This document shows positions 9,377 through 15,824 of a DNA stretch of 20,685 nt, piece after piece (positions within the stretch are counted from its first letter, which is position 1; each line of letters begins with the position of its first letter). The translations under genes were made by a program, and so were the position numbers. The notes beneath the pieces are model-generated. The model saw nothing but the letters and a program-made list of their open reading frames with translations, had not been told where the DNA came from and ran no database searches. This stretch comes from an uncultured Erythrobacter sp. (GTDB taxonomy: Bacteria; Pseudomonadota; Alphaproteobacteria; Sphingomonadales; Sphingomonadaceae), in NCBI GenBank assembly GCA_947258465.1, contig CAMYIQ010000223.1:1-20685 (forward strand), read 5' to 3'.

Positions 9377-9414
9377 TTTACATAACCTAAATGTTATATA
9401 GCATATGCGTTATG
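9377..9414. promoter_or_regulatory. Putative ArsR operator and divergent promoter
   Basis: This AT-rich island sits in the 79-nt gap between two divergent genes. ATAAC (9382-9386) and GTTAT (9393-9397) form an inverted repeat with a 6-nt spacer, and a further GTTAT half-site occurs at 9409-9413, overlapping the arsR start. ATAAC-N-GTTAT-type sites are typical of ArsR/SmtB family operators. TTTACA (9377-9382) and GCATAT (9401-9406), spaced 18 nt, could be the arsR promoter; its start point would fall on the ATG at 9412, so the mRNA may be leaderless. That fits the absence of any SD there. Confidence 0.5.
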
Positions 9415-9744
9415 AACGATTCGCTCGACCGCGCTTTCGCAGCTCTCGCCGACCCTACACGGCGTGCCATTCTGGCTCGTCTGGGCGAGGGGGAAGCGAG
9501 CGTCGCCGAGCTGGCCGAACCTTTCGATCTCAGCCAGCCGGCTATCTCCCGCCACCTCAGGGTGCTCGAAGAGGCCGGGCTGATCGCAGCCGGGCGCAAG
9601 GGGCAGCAACGACCACGCGTGTTGCGGCCCGAAGGCCTTGATGCGCCCCAGCGCTGCATCGAACAGCTTGCATCCTACTGGCCCGACCGTTTCGACCGTC
9701 TCGACGAATACCTCCAAGCTGCCGCCAAGGAGCCCGGACAATGA
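9412..9744 (+). CDS. ArsR-family winged-helix regulator (no metal motif)
   Basis: A 110-aa single-domain repressor. The winged helix includes FAALADPTRRAILARL (9-24), VAELAEPFDLSQPAISRHLRVLEEAGLI (31-58) and the wing GRKGQQRPRVLRP. The Cys-x-Cys metal motif of ArsR/SmtB sensors is absent, so it belongs to the large group paired with SRPBCC proteins, whose signals are mostly unknown. The chosen start (MNDSLDRAF) matches the usual family N-terminus; an in-frame ATG at 9391 would add seven residues inside the putative operator. It overlaps the SRPBCC gene by ATGA (9741-9744), so the two are co-translated. Confidence 0.9.
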   Translation: MNDSLDRAFAALADPTRRAILARLGEGEASVAELAEPFDLSQPAISRHLRVLEEAGLIAAGRKGQQRPRVLRPEGLDAPQRCIEQLASYWPDRFDRLDEYLQAAAKEPGQ

Positions 9745-10232
9745 GCGACCTGCCCGTTTTCACCATCACGCGCCTTTTTGCCGTCGATCGCGACACGATG
9801 TACGACGCCTGGGCCGACCCTCGCAAAATGGTCCAGTGGTCGGGGCCGAAAGGGTCGACGGTCGAGATCCTGAGCGGAGAGGTCCGCGAGGGTCACACTG
9901 TCCATTCGAAAACCGTCTCGCCCGACATGCCGCCCATGTACACGCTGGCGAAGTGGATCACGCTGTCGCGGCCCGACCGGGTGGTGTGGGAGCAGAGTTT
10001 CGCCGACGAGCAAGGCAAGAAGACCGTTCCCGATTTTTTCGATGCCTGGCCCGAAACGCTGCTTACCGAGGTCGATTTCACCGAGGAGGACGGCGGAACC
10101 CGCGTGACGCTGAGCTGGACGCCGATCGAGGCAAGCCCGGAAGCACTGGCGGAGTTCGAGAAGCAGATGGCCGGGATGAAGGGTGGCTGGGGCGGCAGCT
10201 TCGACGAACTCGAGGCGTTCCTCGCCGGATGA
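9741..10232 (+). CDS. SRPBCC (AHSA1-like) domain protein
   Basis: A 163-aa START-fold protein of the AHSA1/CalC group, with ITRLFAVDRDTMYDAWADPRKMVQWSGPKG at about 8-37 and the C-terminal helix region WGGSFDELEAFLAG, the typical family ending. These proteins form a deep hydrophobic pocket and bind small lipophilic ligands; the ligand here is unknown. It is co-translated with arsR through a 4-nt overlap, a very common bacterial arrangement in which the regulator controls the pair. A flavoprotein lies divergently upstream, so the three may share one regulatory region. Confidence 0.9.
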   Translation: MSDLPVFTITRLFAVDRDTMYDAWADPRKMVQWSGPKGSTVEILSGEVREGHTVHSKTVSPDMPPMYTLAKWITLSRPDRVVWEQSFADEQGKKTVPDFFDAWPETLLTEVDFTEEDGGTRVTLSWTPIEASPEALAEFEKQMAGMKGGWGGSFDELEAFLAG

Positions 10233-10527
10233 GCCACTGGCGGGACCTATGGTCCTACGGCGAGCTGGACGCTAATCCTGCCCGATTAGGGACCAAGCCG
10301 CCCATCGCCATCGTTCAAGCGGCTCCCATACCGCTTGCCATCGGCGCGCATCAGTGCATCCGATCGCACCTTTACAACAACCGGATGACCTTTTGGCCCG
10401 GCGTTCCGGTGCTCGACCATCGCAAGCTCGTCCCGAGAGAAGCGGCGAAGGACCGCAAGCTCACTGCACGCTGAGCTATCGCTCCGAGTATGGAACTGGG
10501 GGACAACTCCCGCTAAAGGCGCGGCCC
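10233..10527. other. Spacer before trmD; doubtful 81-aa frame
   Basis: These 295 nt separate the SRPBCC gene from trmD. A frame from an ATG at 10229 (overlapping the SRPBCC TGA as ATGA) to 10474 would give 81 residues starting MSHWRDLWSYGELD, but it has no recognisable family and odd composition, so I do not call it. The stretch includes two direct copies of CGCAAGCTC (10421-10429 and 10456-10464), perhaps a degenerate intergenic repeat. trmD is cut off from rimM by inserted genes, so this spacer may carry its promoter, but I see no convincing -35/-10 pair. Confidence 0.3.
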
Positions 10528-11253
10528 ATGACCTTCGCCGCCACCATCCTTACTCTCTATCCCGAGATGTTTCCCGGACCGCTGGGCGTTTCGCTAGCGG
10601 GCAAGGCGCTCGCGCGCGGGGACTGGTCTTGCGAGACCGTCCAGATGCGCGACTTTGCGACAGACAAACACCGCACGGTCGATGATACGCCGGCAGGCGG
10701 CGGGGCGGGCATGGTGCTGAAGGCCAATGTGCTGGGACCGGCCATCGAGAGCGTTGGCACAGACCGCCCGATCCTCGCCATGACGCCGCGCGGGAAGCCG
10801 ATCACGCAGGCGCGCATCCGCGAGATCGCGCAAGGGCCTGGTGTCGCCATTTTGTGCGGCCGGTTCGAGGGTTTCGACGAGCGGATTTTCGAGGCTTATC
10901 CGCAGATCGAACAAGTCAGCCTGGCCGATATTGTCCTGTCTGGCGGAGAGCCCGCCGCCTTGGCCATTCTCGACGCTTGCATTCGCTTGCTTCCCGGAGT
11001 AATGGGCGCGCCCGATAGCGGAGTCGAAGAGAGCTACGAAAACGGCCTCATCGAATATCCGCAATATACCCGACCTCAGGAATGGGAAGGGCGCACGATC
11101 CCTGAAGTGCTGCGATCGGGGGATCATGCGAAAATCGCTGCCTGGCGCAAGGCCAGGAGCGAGGAAGACACACGGTTACGCAGGCCGGACCTTTGGGAAC
11201 GTTATAGTGACGTTCGGGACCGATCTGCCTCTGGCGCGCGGCGAAAAGATTAA
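10528..11253 (+). CDS. trmD: tRNA (guanine-N1)-methyltransferase TrmD
   Basis: A 241-aa SPOUT-fold methyltransferase that makes m1G37 next to the anticodon using SAM, preventing +1 frameshifts. Signatures are the N-terminus TILTLYPEMFPGPLG (6-20), DDTPAGGGAGMV (52-63), the knot loops TPRGKP (86-91) and CGRFEGFDERI (110-120), LSGGEPAALAILDA (137-150), and YTRPQEWEGRTIPEVLRSGDH (180-200). The residue aligned with catalytic Asp169 of the enterobacterial enzyme appears to be Glu168 (EESY instead of EDSF). The start at 10528 matches the family N-terminus and has AAAGG 8 nt upstream; the longer frame from 10354 is not credible. rplS follows after 12 nt. Confidence 0.97.
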   Translation: MTFAATILTLYPEMFPGPLGVSLAGKALARGDWSCETVQMRDFATDKHRTVDDTPAGGGAGMVLKANVLGPAIESVGTDRPILAMTPRGKPITQARIREIAQGPGVAILCGRFEGFDERIFEAYPQIEQVSLADIVLSGGEPAALAILDACIRLLPGVMGAPDSGVEESYENGLIEYPQYTRPQEWEGRTIPEVLRSGDHAKIAAWRKARSEEDTRLRRPDLWERYSDVRDRSASGARRKD

Positions 11254-11265
11254 GGATATGGTTCG

Positions 11266-11634
11266 ATGAACCTCATTCAGCAGCTCGAAGCGGAAGCTAT
11301 CGAGAACCTCGGGAAGGAAATCCCCGAATTCCGCGCCGGTGATACCGTGCGCGTTGGCGTCAAGGTTATCGAAGGTAGCCGTGAACGCGTCCAGAATTTC
11401 GAAGGCGTTGTGATTGCCCGGTCGAACCGCGGCATGGGCAGCAACTTCACCGTCCGCAAGATGAGCTTCGGCGAAGGCGTGGAACGCGTTTTCCCGCTCT
11501 ACTCGCCGATCATCGACAGCATCACCGTGGTCCGCCGCGGTATCGTGCGTCGCGCCAAGCTCTATTATCTGCGCGGCCGCACCGGTAAGCGTGCGCGTAT
11601 CGCCGAACGTCGCGACAACGCGCCCAAGACGTAA
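11266..11634 (+). CDS. rplS: 50S ribosomal protein L19
   Basis: A 122-aa protein located at the 30S-50S interface. Family features are MNLIQQLEAEAI at the start, FRAGDTVRVGVKVIEGSRERVQNFEGVVIAR (about 22-52), and FTVRKMSFGEGVERVFPLYSPIIDSI followed by YYLRGRTGKRARI. TAAGGA is upstream of the ATG. It is the last gene of the trmD-rplS unit; a perfect terminator hairpin follows 33 nt after the stop. Confidence 0.98.
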   Translation: MNLIQQLEAEAIENLGKEIPEFRAGDTVRVGVKVIEGSRERVQNFEGVVIARSNRGMGSNFTVRKMSFGEGVERVFPLYSPIIDSITVVRRGIVRRAKLYYLRGRTGKRARIAERRDNAPKT

Positions 11635-11667
11635 GCAAAACGAACAATCTCTTCGCGAGAAGATCGA

Positions 11668-11700
11668 GGGCGGTTTCCTTCCGGGGAAACCGCCCTTTTT
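11668..11700 (+). terminator. Intrinsic terminator of trmD-rplS
   Basis: The arms GGGCGGTTTCC (11668-11678) and GGAAACCGCCC (11685-11695) are perfectly complementary over 11 bp around a TTCCGG loop and are followed by TTTTT (11696-11700). A smaller TCTTC-GCGA-GAAGA hairpin lies just before it at about 11649-11662. Confidence 0.95.
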
Positions 11701-11791
11701 CTGTCGGGACGCGGGGTGAAGGCGCGTGGCCCCACTTGCGTTCACGGGCGAGCGTTGCAAGGAGCGAAGGCGACGTTCCAGCGGAGACCAC

Positions 11792-14029
11792 ATGAAAGCC
11801 CTGACCCTTGCCGCCGCACTGGCATTCGGCACCTTCCTGACCGCGCCATCGCAGGCGCAAAATACGATGGAGACCGCACCCTTGGACCTGACCTTCGAAC
11901 GCGTCTTCGCCTCGCCCGATCTCGATGGACCGGCTCCGCGCAAGGTCAAGCTCTCGCCCGACGGACGTTACCTTACCCTGCTGCGCAATCGCGCGGACGA
12001 CCGCGAGCGCTACGACCTGTGGGCCTATGACCGCGAAGCGGGCGAATGGGCGATGCTGGTCGACAGCGAGGCACTGGGTACGGGCCGCGAACTGTCCGAG
12101 GACGAGAAGATGCAGCGCGAACGCGCGCGCGTCGGCAGCCTCAAGGGCATCATCGACTACCAATGGACCGAGGATGGCAGCGGCGTGCTCGTCCCGCTCG
12201 ACGGCGATCTCTATCTCGCGCGTCTCGGCGGCGAGGCGCTGCGCCTGACCGATACCGAAGAAAGCGAGCTCAACCCTGCGTTGAGCAGCAAGAGCCGCTA
12301 CGTTTCTTTCGTGCGCGATCGCCAGCTATGGGTCGGCGAGGTCGGCAGCGAAGCGAAGCCGATCACGCCCCGGGAAGGGGAGGCGATCCGCTGGGGCGAG
12401 GCCGAATTCGTCGCGCAGGAAGAAATGGCGCGCCTCACCGGATATTGGTGGAGCCCGGAAGACAAGCGCATCGCCGTGCAGCGTTTCGACGAGAGCATGG
12501 TCGGCATTGTCACTCGCGCAGCGATCGGTGCGACGGGCACCAAGGTATACGACCAGCGCTACCCCGTGGCGGGCAGCGCCAATGCGCTGGTCGAACTCTT
12601 CGTAATGGATCCCGACGGTGAAAACCGTGTGCAGGTGGACCTAGGCGAAGAAACCGACATCTACCTCGCCCGTGTCGACTGGGCGCCCGACGGCAGCGCG
12701 ATCTATGTCCAGCGCCAGAACCGCGAACAGACCGTTCTCGACATGCTCAAGGTAGACCCTGCCACCGGTGAGAGCGAGGTGCTGTTCACCGAGCGCGCGG
12801 CAATGGACGATTACTGGATCAACCTGTCCGACGATTACAAATGGCTCGACGATGGCAGCCTGATCTGGTGGTCGGAGCGTGACGGATACGGCCATCTCTA
12901 TCGCTATGCCGGTGGTCGATGGGACCAGCTTACCAGCGGCGAATGGATGGTGACCAAGCTCGTCGGCATCGACCAGCAGGCTGGGCGTATCTTTTTCCAG
13001 GGCACTAAGGACGATGTCCTTGCGCAGCAGGTCTATTCGCTCGCCCTCGACAATCCGGGTTCGATCACACTGCTGACCGATACGGACTATGCGAACAGCG
13101 CGACAATGGACGGCAAGGGTCAGACGCTCGTCGTCACCCGCTCGAACGACGATACGCCGCCGCACAGCTACATCGCGGACCAGCAGGGCCAGCGCCTTGC
13201 CTGGATCGAGGAAAACGCGCTCGATGCAAATCATCCTTATGCGCCATTCGTCGCGAGCCATCGCCCCACGCAATACGGCACAATAGAAGCCGAGGACGGC
13301 ACGCCGCTCCATTGGGAAATGGTCACGCCCGAGATGGAGCCGGGCAAGCGCTATCCGGTCTTCTACTATCACTATAGCGGGCCGGGACCGCAGATCGTCA
13401 CCAAGGGCTGGAACGGTGCGCTGCGCCAGGCGATCGTCGACAGGGGCTATATCTGGTTCGCGCTCGACAATCGCGGCAGCGCCAATCGCGGCGTCGCTTT
13501 CGAGCAGCCGCTCTACCGCGCTATGGGCGGCGTCGAAGTGCGCGACCAGAAGGCGGGGGCGGAATATCTCAAGACGCTGGACTTCGTCGACCCGGACAAG
13601 ATCGCGATCGATGGCTGGTCCTATGGCGGGTATATGACCTTGAAGCAGTTGCAGGCCGATCCAGGCCTCTATGCGGCGGGGATCAGCGGCGCGCCGGTCA
13701 CCAAATGGGAGCTTTACGACACGCATTATACCGAGCGTTACATGGGCACACCGCAAGCCGATGGCGCTGCATACGAAGCGGCCAGCGCCATTCCCGATGC
13801 GGCCAGCATCGCCGACCCGCTGCTGATCATTCACGGCATGGCGGACGACAATGTGGTGTTCGAGAATGCGACCGAAGTGATCTCGGCAATGCAGGAAGCC
13901 AATGTGCCGTTCGAGATGATGCTCTATCCCGGCTATACGCACCGCGTATCGGGCGAGCGCATTTCGCCCCATCGCTACAACACGGTCTTCCGCTTTTTAG
14001 AAAGCCACGGCGTGACGCCGCCAGAATGA
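11792..14029 (+). CDS. Secreted S9B dipeptidyl-peptidase IV-like serine peptidase
   Basis: A 745-aa protein with a Sec signal peptide (MKALTLAAALAFGTFLTAPSQAQ, cleavage near 21-23), so periplasmic or secreted. A beta-propeller domain (about 40-480) is followed by an alpha/beta hydrolase domain. The catalytic triad is Ser610 in GWSYGGY, Asp685 in HGMADDNVVF and His717 in YPGYTHR, with spacings close to human DPP4 (630/708/740). The double-glutamate motif that anchors the substrate N-terminus is present as QEEM (E210, E211), and N687 matches the DPP4 active-site Asn, so an N-terminal dipeptide-releasing activity is likely; proline preference is inferred from the family. The start at 11792 has GGAG upstream and gives the signal peptide. 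Monocistronic: a terminator lies before it and a palindromic repeat starts one base after its stop. Confidence 0.93.
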   Translation: MKALTLAAALAFGTFLTAPSQAQNTMETAPLDLTFERVFASPDLDGPAPRKVKLSPDGRYLTLLRNRADDRERYDLWAYDREAGEWAMLVDSEALGTGRELSEDEKMQRERARVGSLKGIIDYQWTEDGSGVLVPLDGDLYLARLGGEALRLTDTEESELNPALSSKSRYVSFVRDRQLWVGEVGSEAKPITPREGEAIRWGEAEFVAQEEMARLTGYWWSPEDKRIAVQRFDESMVGIVTRAAIGATGTKVYDQRYPVAGSANALVELFVMDPDGENRVQVDLGEETDIYLARVDWAPDGSAIYVQRQNREQTVLDMLKVDPATGESEVLFTERAAMDDYWINLSDDYKWLDDGSLIWWSERDGYGHLYRYAGGRWDQLTSGEWMVTKLVGIDQQAGRIFFQGTKDDVLAQQVYSLALDNPGSITLLTDTDYANSATMDGKGQTLVVTRSNDDTPPHSYIADQQGQRLAWIEENALDANHPYAPFVASHRPTQYGTIEAEDGTPLHWEMVTPEMEPGKRYPVFYYHYSGPGPQIVTKGWNGALRQAIVDRGYIWFALDNRGSANRGVAFEQPLYRAMGGVEVRDQKAGAEYLKTLDFVDPDKIAIDGWSYGGYMTLKQLQADPGLYAAGISGAPVTKWELYDTHYTERYMGTPQADGAAYEAASAIPDAASIADPLLIIHGMADDNVVFENATEVISAMQEANVPFEMMLYPGYTHRVSGERISPHRYNTVFRFLESHGVTPPE

Positions 14030-14030
14030 A

Positions 14031-14109
14031 CGTCATCCCTGCGCAAGCTGGGATCGCTATCGGCCAAGCACTTGTTTTGCACCCGATCCCAGCTTTCGCT
14101 GGGATGACC
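14031..14109. repeat. Paired-hairpin intergenic repeat, copy 1
   Basis: This is a two-arm palindromic element. The left arm ATCCCTGC-GCAA-GCTGGGAT (14035-14054) is a hairpin with one T-T mismatch. The right arm ATCCCAGC-TTTC-GCTGGGAT (14086-14105) is a perfect 8-bp hairpin. The ends GTCATCCC (14032-14039) and GGGATGAC (14101-14108) also pair with each other. It begins one base after the TGA of the S9B gene. Elements of this style ('VIPAQAGI...IPAFAGMT' when translated) are abundant in many proteobacterial genomes. A second copy lies at 15728-15806. Confidence 0.85.
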
Positions 14110-14158
14110 GGGCTGGAAAGACTATGTGCGGCCTCTCAACGCATTTGGAGATGGTGAA

Positions 14159-15184
14159 TTGGGTTATCGAGTTGCCGTAGTCGGCGCGACCGGGAATGTC
14201 GGGCGCGAAATGATGCAGGTTCTCGCTGAGCGCGAGTTCCCGATCGACGAGGTGGCGGCGGTTGCCAGCAGCCGTTCGCAGGGCACCGAAGTCGAATTCG
14301 GCGATACCGGCAAGATGCTCAAATGCCAGAATATCGAGCATTTCGACTGGGCGGGCTGGGATATCGCGCTGTTTTCGGCCGGTAGCGGCCCGGCGAAGGA
14401 ATATGCCCCCAAGGCGGCGGCGGCGGGCTGCGTGGTGATCGACAACAGCTCGCTTTACCGCATGGACCCCGACGTGCCGCTGATCGTGCCCGAGGTAAAC
14501 CCGGATGCGATCCATGACTATGCCAAGAAGAACATCATCGCCAATCCCAACTGCTCGACCGCGCAGCTGGTGGTGGCGCTCAAGCCGCTGCATGATGCGG
14601 CAACGATCAAGCGCGTCGTCGTGTCGACCTACCAGTCGGTTTCCGGCGCGGGCAAGGCGGGCATGGACGAGCTGTTCGAGCAGAGCCGCAACATCTTTGT
14701 CGGCGATCCGGTCGATCCGGTGAAGTTCACCAAACAGATCGCCTTCAACGTCATCCCGCATATCGACGTCTTCCTCGACGATGGTTCGACCAAGGAAGAA
14801 TGGAAGATGGTGGTCGAAACCAAGAAGATCATCGACCCCAAGATCAAGCTCACCGCGACTTGCGTGCGCGTGCCGGTCTTCGTCGGCCACTCCGAGGCTG
14901 TCAGCATCGAGTTCGAGAACGAAATCTCGGCCGAACAGGCGCAGGATATCCTGCGCGAAGCACCTGGCTGCATGCTGGTCGATAAGCGCGAGGATGGCGG
15001 TTACATCTCCCCCGTCGAAGCGGCGGGCGACAGCGCCACCTATATCAGCCGTGTGCGTGAAGACCCGACGGTCGAAAACGGCCTCAACCTGTGGTGCGTA
15101 TCGGACAATCTGCGCAAGGGTGCCGCATTGAACGCGGTTCAGATTGCGGAACTCCTGGGCCGCGAATGTCTTAAAAAGGGATGA
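14159..15184 (+). CDS. asd: Aspartate-semialdehyde dehydrogenase
   Basis: A 341-aa NADPH-dependent enzyme reducing aspartyl-4-phosphate to aspartate-semialdehyde, the branch point to lysine/diaminopimelate, threonine and methionine. The nucleotide-binding start is GYRVAVVGATGNVGREM (2-18), the active-site cysteine is C132 in NPNCST, followed by STYQSVSGAGKAG (about 155-167) and RVPVFVGHSEAV (about 237-248). I choose TTG at 14159-14161 as start because GGAG lies 8 nt upstream and the product begins MGYRVAV as in relatives; a GTG at 14126 would add eleven residues. Its TGA overlaps the next gene's ATG. The whole upstream gap apart from about 50 nt is taken up by a palindromic repeat. Confidence 0.96.
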   Translation: MGYRVAVVGATGNVGREMMQVLAEREFPIDEVAAVASSRSQGTEVEFGDTGKMLKCQNIEHFDWAGWDIALFSAGSGPAKEYAPKAAAAGCVVIDNSSLYRMDPDVPLIVPEVNPDAIHDYAKKNIIANPNCSTAQLVVALKPLHDAATIKRVVVSTYQSVSGAGKAGMDELFEQSRNIFVGDPVDPVKFTKQIAFNVIPHIDVFLDDGSTKEEWKMVVETKKIIDPKIKLTATCVRVPVFVGHSEAVSIEFENEISAEQAQDILREAPGCMLVDKREDGGYISPVEAAGDSATYISRVREDPTVENGLNLWCVSDNLRKGAALNAVQIAELLGRECLKKG

Positions 15185-15726
15185 TGCGGAAAAGCCTCCT
15201 CCTCGCGCTCCCATTGGCGCTTGCCGCTTGCGGCGAAACGCCAACCGAATCCGAGCCGATCGCAGCATCGGCCGATCCGGTGGAGCACGCGAAGGTGTTG
15301 GTCGATGCCAATGGCCTTGGACCGGCGGGCGCGGAGCCGTTCCGCTTCGGCACAGCGCGCGCGGATGTCGACGCCGCCATCGGTGACGCACTTGGTATCG
15401 CCGCTGAAAAATCGCGCAATGCGGAGTGCGGGGCCGGGCCGATGGATTTCAGCCAGTTCGGCCCGCTACAGATCGCTTATATGGATGGCGAGCTGCGCGG
15501 CTGGTTCCTGCGCGAAGGCGAGGGCGTGGCCACTTCCGACGGGGTACAGCCCGGCACGACAACGTTCGATGGGCTCAAGCTCGAAAAACGGGTGCGCGAA
15601 CTCGACACCACGCTCGAGGGCGAGTTCGAATACACCACTGCGGATTACGGAACGATCACCGGCTTTGCCGAGGATGGTGAAACCGTGACCGCGCTGCAGG
15701 CCGGGATAAGCTGCTTCTTCCGCTGA
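15181..15726 (+). CDS. Small lipoprotein of unknown function
   Basis: A 181-aa protein with a type II signal peptide: MMRKSLLLALPLALAAC, lipobox LAAC with the lipidated cysteine at C17. The mature part is soluble, acidic and Gly-rich, and carries two further cysteines (C83 in NAECGAG and C178 in GISCFFR) that could form a disulfide. Visible elements are EPFRFGTARADVDAAIG (about 52-68) and LQIAYMDGELRGWFL (about 96-110). I recognise no family. The start ATG at 15181 overlaps the asd stop (ATGA); an ATG at 15184 is equally possible and removes one residue. It is coupled to asd, with no obvious functional link. Copy 2 of the repeat begins one base after its stop. Confidence 0.85.
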   Translation: MMRKSLLLALPLALAACGETPTESEPIAASADPVEHAKVLVDANGLGPAGAEPFRFGTARADVDAAIGDALGIAAEKSRNAECGAGPMDFSQFGPLQIAYMDGELRGWFLREGEGVATSDGVQPGTTTFDGLKLEKRVRELDTTLEGEFEYTTADYGTITGFAEDGETVTALQAGISCFFR

Positions 15727-15727
15727 T

Positions 15728-15806
15728 CGTCATCCCAGCGCAAGCTGGGATCGTTCCCTGCTTGGCGCAACGCCGATAGCGGTCCCAGCTTTCGCTGGGA
15801 CGACGG
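15728..15806. repeat. Paired-hairpin intergenic repeat, copy 2
   Basis: Same element class as 14031-14109. The left arm ATCCCAGC-GCAA-GCTGGGAT (15732-15751) and right arm GTCCCAGC-TTTC-GCTGGGAC (15782-15801) are both perfect 8-bp hairpins. Relative to copy 1 the right arm has changed A-T to G-C on both sides, so pairing is kept. The core GCCGATAGCG (15772-15781) is the reverse complement of CGCTATCGGC (14055-14064) in copy 1, so the core is inverted. It starts one base after the lipoprotein TGA. Confidence 0.85.
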
Positions 15807-15824
15807 AGATGTATAAGTCTCCGC
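15805..15824 (+). promoter_or_regulatory. Possible promoter or hairpin at HCCA-isomerase gene start
   Basis: TATAAG (15812-15817) is a good -10 and would place the transcription start at or next to the ATG at 15825, implying a leaderless mRNA. The matching -35 position (about 15789-15794) falls inside the right arm of repeat copy 2 and is a poor match. The same stretch can form GGAGA (15805-15809) / TCTCC (15818-15822), which would hide the only SD-like bases. The two readings conflict and neither is proven. Confidence 0.25.

Noticed and set aside
10421..10464. Two CGCAAGCTC direct copies as a CRISPR or iteron
   Set aside because: Only two 9-mers with no regular spacing or further copies; no CRISPR array exists anywhere in the window.
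10229..10474. An 81-codon frame overlapping the SRPBCC stop by ATGA
   Set aside because: The overlap is tempting, but the product has no known family, unusual composition and no coding signature; kept only as a note on the spacer.
12641..13972. A 443-codon minus-strand frame inside the S9B peptidase gene
   Set aside because: It is a shadow of the peptidase codon pattern; the plus-strand protein has a complete catalytic triad and signal peptide.
14031..14157. Short peptide reading VIPAQAGI...IPAFAGMT
   Set aside because: This is the translation of the palindromic repeat, a frequent source of spurious small hypothetical proteins.
14057..15391. A 444-codon minus-strand frame across asd and the lipoprotein gene
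   Set aside because: It is antisense to asd, begins inside another gene and ends in the palindromic repeat; no family features.
14031..15806. The bracketed asd-lipoprotein segment as a composite transposon
   Set aside because: No transposase and no target duplication are visible, and asd is a core gene; the flanking elements are better seen as dispersed intergenic repeats.
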